Assembly: GCA_030268105.1 (NCBI GenBank)
Contig: BSDZ01000008.1
Span: 930,001-994,000 of the forward strand
Direction of reading: 5' to 3'
DNA length: 64,000 nucleotides
Origin: Volvox africanus
Taxonomy: Eukaryota > Chlorophyta > Chlorophyceae > Chlamydomonadales > Volvocaceae
The notes below the pieces were generated by a model. That model did not search any database. It was not told the origin of the DNA and saw only the letters and a list, made by a program, of their open reading frames with translations. The translations under genes and the position numbers were made by a program. This document shows, one piece after another, positions 33,485 through 45,591 of the stretch (the stretch's first letter is position 1; every line of letters begins with the position of its first letter).

Positions 33485-36400
33485 TTACGGTAGAGGTTGC
33501 TGCATGTCGGTCATGCCGTGTGCCGCCAGGTGTTCGAGGCCCGCTCTCAGCCTCGCGACTGCCGCAGGGAACTTCTCAGGCGGCAGGTTGGCGTAGGAGC
33601 AGCGGATGTAGCCTGGGAACGAACAGAAGGGCACACGGGCCTGGGCCTTGTCATCAGGAGATTCGGCAAAGAGGGAGCTCCAAGCCGGAGGCCATCCAGG
33701 GGGCGTCATGGAAAGGCATAGAGGGAACTATGAACTGACTCCAGCTCCCCTGCGGTTACCTGAAGCCTGCTGCCTCCCTCTAGAAGTTGGCTGGGCAGTT
33801 CGGTTGCAGATATTCGGTTGAGGCCCCAGCCTCACATCAGCTGAGGCACAAACTGAGGTCTTGCATGTGTGCCGATACCCTCTGGCCCCAATAACCCGTT
33901 TACATGCCTGTCCCTCTAATCCCAATACGTCAGCAATCCAGTTATGTCACCAGAAGACTGGCATGGACAAGGGGCACGTAGTACCCATCCGCATATGCCC
34001 CTGCCCATGCCCATGCCCCTGCCCGGGCCTTGGGCAAGGCTTAGGCCCTCCACATTCTCACCCGGCATGCCACAGGCCGATCCCGGGATGACACATACAC
34101 CCGCCTGCTGCACGAGCCACTCCACCACAGCGTGGTCATCTCCACAACCAGAAGGCAGTCGGGCCCATAGGTAGATAGCACCCTCGCCGCCCACCACGTG
34201 CGGCTCCAGAGGGGCCAGAGCACCGCGCAGCAGATCACGGTTAGCTGTGTGATAGCGGGTAGGAAAGGAGAAACCGATAGCAACACTACACCGGGAATAA
34301 AGTCATGAGGAGAATGCGTTGATTGCTGGGTCTGGACTTAAATTAACCGCGTGAGAAGCTTAGGCTTTAGGCTTTCCTAGCCTGCTAGAAATGTCTTTCC
34401 ATTACAGGCTAGGAAATACTGAGGCTTAGCAAATTAAGTAAACATGAAGGACCACCCGGCCCTTGATGAAAAGCAGCGCGCTGGGCTGGAAGCGGGTGGG
34501 CAGAAAGGATGAGAATTTCAAATAGTACGGCGGGTTGTACGAATACTGGATCGCACAGGGCATCACAACAGACTGGTGGGGTTGGTGTACGTAAGGGGTT
34601 GGCTGGCTAAGGCATCACAAAAGATGTATGGAAGGAGTATCTCGATGCCCGATGACATCGTAGCTACCGCGTAGCAAACCTAGTTATGATAGCAGCAGCT
34701 ATTGCATGTTCATTTTCGGGTACCTGGCGGTCATCATTGACCAAGCCTTGCTTGGAACCTAAGGACGGCCCCGAAAAAACATATGAAACCTGTTAGTTCG
34801 GTTTAGTTGGTTGAATTTATGTAAGCGGCCTGTGTTCGGATACCAAACTTCTGTTTCGCAGACTGAACTTTTGTCGATTGCGCACTAATGGGTGCACTAA
34901 TCCGACATGACAAACACCCCGCGCACTGTGCACGGCCACAGCACTGAGGGGTAGCTCCTACAATCGGGTCAGCTGTTGTTATCGATCAGTGTCCCTAGCT
35001 GTGTAGCTGTGTAGCTGTGTAGCTGTGTAGGTGTGTAGGTAGGTGTTTTCCGGACTCGCCTGCCAGATTGCTGATGTGCCCCTCCACGTACTCCCGGCCG
35101 TCCTCCGTCAGTACCTCCAGTGCCAGCAGCTGCCCAGGCTGAGATGCGCAAATGCACACGGCGTCCTGGACCTGCAGGGCGGGGTATTTGAGGTGGGAAG
35201 GGTGTGCGCGTGTGCATGTATGTGTGTATAAAGTGTATTGAGAGATGCGTCACAGGTTTTAAGCGCTTCGTTCCGAAGAGCTTCTGAGGAAACGTAGGAG
35301 ACGGCCAAGGATGGGGTGAAACGTGGGGAGGAGGAGCTTGAGGGTTTGTGAATTGCGCTGTGGTAAGCAAGTTCAAGACGCCGGAACAGGAGTAACCGCA
35401 TCAACATTGAGGACAGCAGGTCCAGTCCCGCTAGGTGTCTAATCCTTGAAGAACGGTTATTCATCTTATCAATAATTACTAGCCTTGAGCTGGGCTAACC
35501 CCAGAGCTCCAGGAGCTGATCCAGGAGCACTCGACGCCGGCTGTCCGGTACTTCCGTTGCCGCCATTGGTGGCAACCGTTCCATCCTCAATGGGCCCTGT
35601 GAGCGCCTCCGCCAGCTCACCCTCCACATCCTTATTGTGGTGCTCGTAGTCGGGAAAGGCAACGTAACCGATCCGCCAGCCCATCATGCCGTACGCCTGC
35701 AGTACATGTATAGTCGCCATACATAGTTTGGAGCCATCGCGAGGCGAAGAGGAAGTGGATTAAGTCACCGTATGTACCTCTTAAATCAGGGAGTGAACAT
35801 GCTCAAAATTCCGCACAATAACTACATGCTGCAATTGTGTACGACTTGTACGGCATAGGTCACGTCGTACCTTTGACATGGAAAACAAGTGGACGACGTG
35901 GCGACCGGCTGGACAGTAGTGCTCACCTCCTGCGGTGACATTGAGGTTAACATGCTGGTTGGAACCTGAAGCTCCGTAAGGCCCTGCAGTACCTTAACCC
36001 CCTAGGATTCCACATCCGTACACTACAGCACCCAGCAACCACCTAACCGAAACCCCTAATATCGGTAAGCTCAGGTATTTAATGTGGTTTTCAATCCAGG
36101 CGACAAGTACTTGCAGAGCGAGTGCCTTTTCTCCCGGGGGAGCGCCACGGATTTCCCTCTCTGACTCTTCCTATCCCCAACATTTGGGCCAGATGAGTCC
36201 TATCAGCCGACTTTGCCCTATCAGCCCCATCACATCGCATCTAGGAGTTGCCGTTTGCTTGCCTGGCCTGGTTGGCAGTCCATCCTTCAGGAGCCCATCC
36301 ACCGCCCCGCTCCAATCAGCCTCCACCCCGCCCCCGCCCCCTCTCTCGCTCCACCCCTCCACCCCCACCCTTCCATCCCCGCCCCCTCTCTCGCTCCACC

Positions 36401-39115
36401 CCTCCATCCCCGCCCCCTCTCTCGCTCCACCCCTCCACCCCCGCCCCCTCTCCGGGCCCTACCGTGGGCGAAGACGAAGTCTTCATACGTATTATCGATG
36501 ACTAGCCAGGTGCCCGCGGCGGCGCATGCAGTGCTGATGGCGTCCAGTTCCGCCCGCGTGAGCAGCACTCCTGAAGGCCGTGCACAAGAAGACGAAGAGC
36601 GGTGAATGCGGTGAAACTGATTTCAACATTTCTCAATTCAAAATCAGAAAACACCTTGCTTGGTTCCGAAAGGGCTGCCTATCGGGCTGACTTACAAGTT
36701 AAACCGCTTCGATACGGTTTGTGTACGGCACAAGAGGTTTATTGGAAGCGACAGTTTGGACAACGGCGTCGTACCAACGATGGGATCAATGACGGCTTGA
36801 ACCTCTACGCCCCAACGGCAACAGTGCCACTATCCAAGTAGGAGCCTGAGGAGGTAAGCGAGTTATCGCCGGAATCACTGACGCACCGGTTGGGTTGCAG
36901 GGATTCACAATGACCACCATCTTGGGCGGCATGGGGCCCTCCAGAACCTTCCGCAGCCACTCCAGGGAAGGCCGCATCGTCTCCGGATCGCATTCACCAA
37001 GAACCACGCGGTCGGCACTGCCCGTCATCTGGTGACCCACGGGACGGTTATTCGAGAGTTACCATCAATTATCAATCACCCCCTACAGTACCCTCAATTA
37101 GTTGGTTAAATGGCAATGGCCTCCGAAGGAAGCTTCATAGCGTGCGAGTGACCCACGGGTCTGCATCTGCTCGTTAAGCCAGCCGGCAGGTGCTTTTCTC
37201 CCGCGGGGCTGTGCCGGGCTCTCCCGACTCATGAAGACGTTTTGCACAAATGTGAGTTTTTGTACCGATATGAGTTTTCCTGTGCAAATCTGCTTTTTCC
37301 TGTTGTGACCTTCAAAACATTTAAGTAGCTTCATTTTGTCTTCTTTGCCATCCCGTCTTTCATTACCTCTGTAACAAGCGAGCTAGTGTATGTGTACGAC
37401 ATTCCCAGACAAAAACAACGGTATGTGTACGACATTACTAAACAAAACTTCTTCTTGATATGGACCTTAAAACCAAATGTGTCACTGTACGGCACATGAA
37501 TACAGGATGCCCACCTGCATGGTCATGAGATGGTCGAAGTAGTAGGGTCTAAACAGCACCACTCGGTCTTCCGCGTCGCAGAGGGACAACAACGCGTTTA
37601 GGAAGGCCTGCAGCCCGCAGACACGACAATCAGTGCCCTAAGAAAAGCTAGCGGACGAGAAGCAAAGAGTGCAAGCGAGGCTTTACTGTATGTACGGAAC
37701 GGCAGCATCTCTGTATCTTATTAACAACCGCCCACAGCAAAGGCCCGACAGAAGTCGTCCATATTCCCGGTCATCCTCATCATCTCGGTCATTAGCCGTA
37801 AATATCCCAATAAGGGGCTATAGGAAACGGCTGAGGGTGAAAACAAATGCTACGGCACCGTACCCGTGTGCACACACATCCATATCCATATGCGACTACA
37901 AATACACCGTGCGATCCACCTCCGTACCTGGTTACAGCCCGGCGTGACGATCACGTCGTACTGTTTCGTTGAGACCCCCATTTCCCGCGCAAGGCAAGAG
38001 AATGTGTCCATGGTGAAGCGCGGGCAGCGGGGTGCAGCGGGGCAGTGGGCACGGCAGTGGCTACGGCAGTAGGTACGGCAGTGGGTACGGCAATCAGAAA
38101 TGAAGTTGGACAGGTGCGGGAGGGGGCCAGGTGCGGCGTGGAGGCATGCAGCGGGGTTGAAAGAGGGGGGGTGTAGCGGGCAAAGGAGTAACGTAGGCCC
38201 TATGAGGACCCGGACGCAGGAGACGACGGTTGGTCGACGTCTCGGGCCAGGAAGGAAGTGGGGAAGACGGGAGGGCAGGAAAACATCCGCTCCGAAACTC
38301 ACATGTGGCAGATGGTTTCGGACGGCAAGTTTGTGTCGAAGCGCGGCCCGCAGCACTGGCAGTCCCTCATTGGGAGAGTAGCTACTCATGGACGCGGGCT
38401 CCGAGGCCATACGGGCGGCTAATCGCTCCAGGGCGGTTGGCGGGGGAGACCAGTGCACGATGCCCTGCGGCCGAGTGAACACACGTGTGTTTCAGCTTGA
38501 GACTGAGCCCCGGGATGCTGCACCTCCTGCCTCCCTCCTTCCCTGGAGTGCAAAAAGCGCTGACAGTGGACTTTACCTAGTCGCGGAAGTCGCGGAAGGT
38601 TTGTAAAACAGAAAGATGTAGTAGAGAGCGAGAGCGTCCGGAAGTAATGGACTCCTTGTGTAGCCCGTGAGTGCTGTGCAACAAACTCACCGCAACAAAG
38701 TGTACGGCGGCAAAGCTCTTTCCGTACACTTGTATCTTTCCGTTATCCTTTGAACGCTGGACGTTTCCGCAATATGCGAGCTCATGTTACGTTCTCATTC
38801 TATCTTTTCTTAGCGCTCGTTCGCGCAGCCTTATGAGCCCTCCTGATGGCTCGTCCGGGCCTTATGTGCACTGTTTAAGAGTTCGTAGCAATCCATTAAT
38901 CCCCATACACGCGTTACAGATATTACCACCTGTGCTAGTGACAGCGTGTCTTTCCGCTTCAACATCATCCGGCGAGTGAAGTCGATGACGGGGGTGTCTG
39001 TAGCGTCAATGCGCCGCGAGAGCAACTTTACGAAGGGGGAGGGGGGGAAGGGGACGTATGCTGAGAGCCGGAAGCGGGAATACAGGACGACGATGGTGCT
39101 GGTGGTGAGGTTCAT
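33485..39115 (-). CDS. PLP-dependent aminotransferase, ISS1/VAS1 type
   Basis: Eleven exons: 39115-38930, 38464-38303, 37960-37928, 37607-37515, 37028-36887, 36570-36463, 35965-35871, 35696-35484, 35171-35060, 34244-34062, 33612-33485. They sum to 484 residues. Family landmarks in order: KLLSRRIDATDTPV, SLAQGIVHWSPP, VTPGCNQ, LFRPYYF, NPCNPTG, IDNTYEDF, HLFSMSKAYGMMGWRIGY (PLP-lysine K273), VQDAVCICASQPGQ, GGEGAIYLWARLP, CVIPGSACG and GYIRCSYANL (carboxylate-binding Arg). This order closely follows plant VAS1/ISS1, which uses methionine and aromatic acids and restrains auxin and ethylene precursors (family knowledge). A low-complexity insert of ~35 residues precedes VQD. Two introns appear to use GC donors. 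The start ATG is chosen as the in-frame Met preceding the conserved N-terminus. Confidence 0.87.
34345..34432. repeat. imperfect inverted repeat, MITE-like, in aminotransferase intron region
   Basis: GCTTTCCTAGCCTG faces CAGGCTAGGAAATACTGAGG, with GCTTAG-like outer ends. The arms are about 25 bp around a 20-nt loop. A possible small transposon scar. Confidence 0.45.
36330..36452. repeat. ~31-bp CCCCGCCCCCTCTCTCGCTC tandem repeat
   Basis: Four to five degenerate copies in the aminotransferase intron 35966-36462, on the acceptor side of nothing obvious. Confidence 0.75.
38790..38880 (+). repeat. dispersed repeat tail (GAGCCTCCYGGCT family), copy B
   Basis: A T-rich run, then ATGAGCCCTCCTGATGGCTC and GTCCGGGCC, resembling 17590-17685 and 63740-63880. 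It lies in the aminotransferase intron 38465-38929. Confidence 0.45.
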
Positions 39116-39470
39116 GATGTTGATGATGATGATGATGATGATGGTAGTGGTGGTACGGATGATCATCTAGAGTCGAATACTACACAGCCATAAGATATCG
39201 TAAGGCCCAAATAACCAAAAGGTTAATCGGAGGCTAAGGCTAAGGCCGCAATCGCACACAGAGCGTGCTGGTGGTAAGGACGGGGACAGGGGCGAGGGGG
39301 GCTGTGTCCGAGACAGGCTAGGGCTGGGGTGTTTGTGCCTATGCGTGTATACTCCACTCCACTAAATCTGAACTGCCCAGCTGGAGTGTGATGTGGTTTG
39401 TTTTGCTTACAGAGACAAATAATTTGCGCGTATCATGACATAGGGACAGCTGTGGTTGTATGCATGTCCC

Positions 39471-41916
39471 ATGGCTGCGGTGGCGCTTGTATCCCCCAGG
39501 GTGTTGCGGCGCCGGAGACAGCCCTGGGCGCTTCAGCGGTAAGTCGTTCCGATGTTTACCGGGATACGTACCTTCGATTTATTGCTGGGAGCGCTCCCGG
39601 TCTCGGCCACGGCTCTGGGTATCATCGCGCTTTGATGAAGGTTGACCTCCTAAACGGGTGTCGGAAGGGCGTCAACCGAATACTTCGCAAAGGTAAGTTT
39701 TATAGATGTAAACGAGCTTTTTTCAAACGATCTCATCAGGTTGGCTTCACTGGAACTGAAGTGCCGGGAGCACGGCTTTACCGTTTGCAGGGGCTCTCCT
39801 GGAGTCCAATGTGCGACTTGCGATTACTTCGCCCAATACTTTCCTGTACTTTTTAGCAGTGGACGCCTAAGCGTTCATACAATACACCCTTGGTTATTAG
39901 TTTATTCGGGAAAGGGACAAGTTCAATGCAGGCCTGCAGCTTCAGGGCGACCGCCCTGTCCACTCTCGCTCCCACCCGGCCAGGTACATGGCAATTAATT
40001 TGGTATTTTATGCGGTCGATGTCTTATATGATTTGGGTTATTGAATAGCTTATGCTTGCAGCCTGCGGCTGTCCTTAACAGGCAGTGATTAGCTGCTAAT
40101 TTGCAATCATAGGATTGCTAAGATGTTATGTCTCTTTGAGATCAACTTGGTAACACTTGCGGTTGCAGTGGCTCGCGCGTTCACGCCTGTGGTGGCCAAG
40201 GCTGCGGACACGAGGAAGGCCAGTACACAAGCACGCCACAAGCGCCTCCGCAAGAAGGTAAAATTTGGAACGCATATACATTGAAATTTGCAGGCGAGCA
40301 TGATATCTTTCCCGCTCCATGGAATGGTTTGTGGTGCGGCTTAAACTACTGACTTCTGAAGTCTTTAGCATCTGGAGGAATCTTATGAGCATTCTACAGG
40401 CAATCAATTGGATTTCTTGCCATTGCAGCTTAACGGCACCGCTGAGCGGCCGCGTTTGGCTGTGTACAAGTCTAACGAGCACATCTACGCCCAGGTGCGC
40501 CTTTCTGTGAGGTTGTCCGTCCCTCTTCCGTCATCGATGCACATTGGTCGGTTTTATTACTGGAACTTATCTTTCTGCTGACGCCCGGCCTTTAGGTCAT
40601 CGATGACACCGCGGGCAACACTTTGGTGGCGGCCAGCAGCATCATGAAGGACTTGAAGGGCACATTAGAGAGCGGCGCGAATGTGGTGCGTCGTGTGCGT
40701 TGGGGTTGAAAGGATTGGCATTGTTATGCCCGTAATTCAGTGTTCTGCGCAATGCCTGCATAGGCTGTCGTGCAACTGTGCATGTTGCAGCGGAACTGGA
40801 GCACACAGGAGAATATAACTTCGAGGGATGGGTGGGCGTAGTCATGGGGGATTAACACTGGACTCCCATTCGACTGAGTGATCGGGTGATGGACTATGAT
40901 GTAGGGTCCATCCTCCACGCTTAGCAATTGTCCCCACTCTCATCCACCTGTGCCCTTGTAAGGCACAGGTATAAATAGGTATTTCAAATCTTTGAACGTG
41001 GTTCGGGTAATTATGATGGTACCATGTCAGCAGTTTCCTCAAGCCGGCATGCCCATAGCAAGCTGCGGCACTTATCACCTGGTCTGTGTAAGCGTTAGGT
41101 GAACAGGACTCCACAGGCACCGCTTAGGTACTACTTAAGGCCTGATGATAGCAGAGAGGTAACCCTACTTTCACGCACACAGAGTACTTGCGCACTGATG
41201 TGATTTGTCGTGGATAAGACATTCCGTCTATGCTTAATATTGTGAAGTGCTCGCATGAAACCGTTTTATCAGTAACGTTATGTGGGATTGAAATGCGATG
41301 ATGTTGGCTGAACTCGCGGTGTTGGGTATAGAACATTATAGCGTGGATCTGCCCTCTGCCTCCTATTGTGGAAACTGCCAATATGGAAACTTTAAATCAG
41401 GGACATGAACTAGTATGTCAATGTCGCCGGTATCTCTGATTGTTAACAAGTTGCACGTTAACGCCTCCCTTGACTGAATGGTGTTTCTGGATGTGACGTA
41501 GGCGGCTGCTGAGGCGGTGGGGAAGAAGGTGGCGGAGCTGTGCCTGGCAAAGAACATCGACAAGGTGTGCTTTGACCGTGGCGGCTTCCAGTACCACGGC
41601 CGCATCCAGGTGAGGTTGGGGGGCTGAGGAGGGACTGGGCGGTATGCACGGTTGGGTGGACATCGTTGGTGTTCGAAAGTTCAGCGTCCTGTCCTCGGCG
41701 GTATTACTTATTTCGCTCGCCCATCTCAACACTTGCACTGTTTTTCGGAAGCCATTCAGTTCTGAGTGCCATTCCACTAGCGCATCCACTCTTGCAGTTG
41801 TTGTACCACAAGCACTCGGATCAGTCCCGTGACGGTATTCCTCACTCTACCCCGCGTATGTACGACAACCACAGGCCGTGGCGGAGGGTGCGCGCGCTGG
41901 TGGCCTGGCCTTCTAA
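39471..41916 (+). CDS. plastid 50S ribosomal protein uL18c
   Basis: Firm exons: 40169-40257, 40429-40494, 40596-40685, 41502-41609, 41875-41916, all phase-compatible. They encode [74 protein letters not shown] and the terminal GARAGGLAF. This is bacterial-type uL18, which binds 5S rRNA on the large subunit. [12 protein letters not shown] resembles a transit-peptide cleavage region. The first exon is uncertain: 39471-39538 (ATGGCTGCG..., donor CAGCG|GTAAGT) gives a basic leader and fits phase 2 if the second exon starts at an acceptor near 40121. The gene is divergent from the aminotransferase. Confidence 0.86.
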
Positions 41917-42635
41917 GCTTGTTTGTGTATGACCACAACAGCCGAACTAGGTCACGTCAGGCATGGTGGTGCCTGAGCCGGTGTCTTGTTCATCGGGAGC
42001 AGTGCCTGTCGCGACGTCATGGGAAATGGGCGAACGAAGCTCCCAGAGAGGCTGGTCACCGGTGTGATACGTGATGTGGTCCTCCGTTGGGGCTTCTGAA
42101 CGGCATTCCGCGGCCTACATGCAGCAGGTGTCTGTCGAGTGCGCTGTTGTGTACCATGGCGGTTTAGAAGGCGCCCGGCTGGCTATCAGGGCCGAAGTGC
42201 AGTGATCGTCGGCCTGTCCCGTGCGCAATTGGGACCCGGGACAGGCGGACGGCGGAATGCCAAAATCACTGGTTGGTTGGCCCTGGTTGGTTAATGCATT
42301 TTGACCTGCCTACCTCGAGGATGGCAAGCTGTCAGGAAGGAACGCTGAGACGCGAAGACGGCTGTTGCGAGCAATGCTCTGCTGAAGCCTGAAGATGCAT
42401 GATATGGCTATATGCGTGGTACGGATTCTGTATCCTCCTCAGCCTGCGGCACGCCGGGAGCGTTACGGTGGAGCAGTGCTGTGCCGCGGGGCCAAGAGGG
42501 ATTTCGTTTTATTATACTAGGGATGGGGACTGATGAGGCCTAGCGGTTATGAAGTCCGCGTGCTTTGCTGGAAGGGAAATTTTCATGATCAACCCCCTAG
42601 CTTAAGCCTATATTAAGGTGTACGTCCTATCCCGG

Positions 42636-42645
42636 TGTAATTACA
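42636..42645. terminator. palindromic bidirectional poly(A) signal TGTAATTACA
   Basis: TGTAA on the plus strand and TGTAA on the minus strand abut as one 10-bp palindrome between the convergent uL18 (stop 41916) and CBP3 (stop 42974) genes. Confidence 0.5.
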
Positions 42646-42973
42646 TTTAAGGATGTGTACAGGCTGGTATTTACAAACAAGTAGCGGTATTGTATAGAAT
42701 TACAATAACTATGCCATGTAATCACCGGCGAAAGTTGGAAGAAAGTTTGCAGCTCAACACTACCATTTCTCACACTGCACTACACTGCCATTTAAGGCGA
42801 AAGTAAGACAATGCGCGCCTCAGCAACTCACCATGCGGTCATGAGCCTCGCTATTCGGTATCTGCCTGGTCCTTAAGATTAGTACTACCTCCTCCTAATT
42901 CACCGCACACGGCTATATCATAACAATTGTCAATCACCCATCAGAATGGCTACATCGTTACGCGGCTCGCCTC

Positions 42974-45591
42974 CTATGGTGCTGTTGTAGCCGCCGGCGA
43001 CCGCACCTGGGAACCGGTCCCTTCCCCCGCCACTGGCATCCCCGTCCCCATCCCTTCCTGCTCCTCCGTTGCGGCAGCGTCCTCCGCCGGAGAGGCCACC
43101 CCCGCCCGCTGCACCGCCGGCCCCAGGAGGGTGGAGCTGCTGAAGCGCACGTGGCCGCCAAGGATGGTAGCGTCATCTGTAAGCGCCAGGCACTGAAGCT
43201 CGCGCATGGTGTAGCGGGACACCAGCTCCGCATCGGCTCTACATGACCCGAAAAGGGCAAGAGGAAATTCCACAAGATAAAAAAAATGAAACTGTTGCGG
43301 AGACGACCTCATAAGGTCGTGAAAAGCGTCAGAAAGCAGGCACCCGATTAATGGACGGAGCCACCCGACGAGGGATTAGGAAACCTCTTCAAATATCTAC
43401 GATATGTGCTGCTCAAGACGCAAAACCTAAACCCACCACCCCCTAAGACCCACTCTCAGACACTCCCGTCCACTCCTGCAGACCATGACCATCCCGACAC
43501 ATATTTCTATTTATAATCTCCCACTCGCAGGGGACCGACCGCGCTTGGTTTCTGTAAGCCCAATACCCCATTCATCCCTCCCCACGCACTCGCCACACAT
43601 ACCTATGCTTCTCCTCCCCCCCGTAGAACCTTCGAAGGAAGATGTCCGTCAACAGCAGCGGGTCTGTCGAGCCGCGCTTGAGGGCCTGCAGACGCAAACG
43701 CACATCTGAAGGTTTGCCACCATCGGAGGGTCACCCTTTCCCGCAAACTATTACACGACGTGCATAAACCCTGTCCACGTGCGTCCGCATCCCATTGCCA
43801 GTGGTCATCATCCCTAATCGGGCCCAGGAGAGCGATAAAAGGAGAAAGACCCAGACAAAGGGGCAAACCGCATACAGGGACAAACCTACACACACGCAAG
43901 GGCGCCACGCGCGTGCAACTCCAGTGTCATAGTCAATTTGTTACACACCTAAACCCTAAGTCTGCATCGAGCCCTAGGCCCAATTTAATATTTCTCATAA
44001 GCCCAATGTCAGGTAACCTCCAGGGAGGGGACTTACATCGTCCAGCTCAAAGCCTGTCTCGTAAAAATGCGTCTCCAGTTTCTTGAGCCACTTAGAGACG
44101 CCCACCTAAGGCACAAAGCAAATACGTACGAACAACATCGGTTTCCCAGTGCACCAGCCGGTGGTTCAGGAAGGATATGAATAAGCATAGGGCCTAAGTT
44201 GGAGAATTTAGGGTTTTGGGTTTTGCCCTAGGTCTTCTGGGAAAGATCTGGGTTCCTTTGGGTGACTGGGGGCACGCAGATTAGCGAGGTGGCGGTGAAA
44301 CGAAGTGCAAGGGAGGTTACGATCACGCTGCATCACTCCGGCCCCGCCTACCTGCACCCCAGCGGAGTAGACCCTGTTCTCCACGTCCGCCTGAAATTGG
44401 TTGTAAAAACGCTGTCGAAATACCCGCACGTCCGGGCTGGGGCTGTTACGCAGCCGGTGAATAATCATCCACACGTGTAATGAAAGGAAGATGTAAGTCG
44501 CCCAGAACATCGTGCCCGTCTGAAAAGCTGCGGGCGTGGGATATTCATCGGGTGTAAGGTATTTCACGGAGTGGCGGGGGGGGGCGGAGAGGAAGTAAAA
44601 CGGTGATATGCAAAACAGCGCGGACGGGTGCTCACAGCATCCCACGAATCTAGGGCCAGCAACAACGTGGATCACTGTGGATGGAGACCTTGGTGTGCTG
44701 TATTGACGCTACGCTTCCGCACCCCTACCCACTCACATACCTCTCTGCATGACGCCAGTGTCTGCGTCTTCCGTAACCGCTTCGTACAAACGTTGTGCCG
44801 CTGCACAACGGTCAGTTAATGTGTGGCGTAAGTACTTGCCGATAGTCATTTTCGGTTTAATGCTACAAAGAATCTTCGGTTAGCCCAGGATGATAAGCCC
44901 AACCCCAGGGGATAAGGCTGTACACATGAGGAGCACTCAAAACTGCTCTGGAAACCTGGTTTCCCGGATCACTTGCTCCCAAGAGCTGCACCATAAGGGT
45001 CTTGACATTTCAGGAAACATTTAGACCACAACATACACAAACCACATTGTCCCACCACGCCCGCCATAGCAGCAATGCAGTCTACATGCAAGCAAATCTA
45101 GCAACCACCTTGCCAAGTAACCACAGCGCGTACCATGTAGGAGCTTCGAGGCCTTGCTTTCAAAACCCATAAGTCTCAACATGGCACGGCCCAGAGGGTT
45201 ATTGAGGTCCTCGGGTATTGGCACATCCCCACGGTTGAATTGCAAGCTTATTGGTGGTGTCGTAAGGGCTTCTGTCACTTCGTAAAGCCTAGAGGTCCTG
45301 GTACCCTGCAGCGAGGTATCGATTTAATCAGCTGGTCCCAAAAGCGATGACTGAGGCCGATAATTGCGATTTGAGTCTTACAGTTAAGGAGCTAAATATA
45401 CGTCTATGAAGCTGTCGGTCCAGCATAAAAAATGAGTTGTAGCCATCGCGTTCATAGCCAGAATCCGATGTTGATGCCTGGCAGCTATTTGATACAGTTG
45501 CAGCTGTAGCTTGTAACAGTGATGATGTACCAGCCGTATGCAAATATTGGAGCACGCGGCAGGACCTCAAGGCCTGCACACTTCGCGGCAT
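42974..45591 (-). CDS. ubiquinol-cytochrome c chaperone CBP3/UQCC1
   Basis: Seven exons: 45591-45382, 45305-45134, 44800-44741, 44527-44352, 44105-44037, 43685-43630, 43238-42974. They encode 335 residues with consistent phases. An Arg-rich, acid-free leader (MPRSVQALRSCRVLQYL) suggests mitochondrial import. The chaperone domain shows GRAMLRLMGFESKASKLL, AQRLYEAV, TGTMFWATYIFLSLHVWM, VFRQRFYNQFQADVENRV, VGVSKWLKKLETHFYETG and DATILGGHVRFSS. CBP3/UQCC1 binds newly made cytochrome b and escorts it into complex III (family knowledge). The last ~50 residues are a low-complexity tail. The gene is convergent with uL18. Confidence 0.87.

Noticed and set aside
37850..38482. Single long aminotransferase exon covering the whole minus-strand frame
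   Set aside because: Only 38464-38303 and 37960-37928 align with the family. The segment between has consensus splice sites and low-complexity sequence, so it is an open intron.
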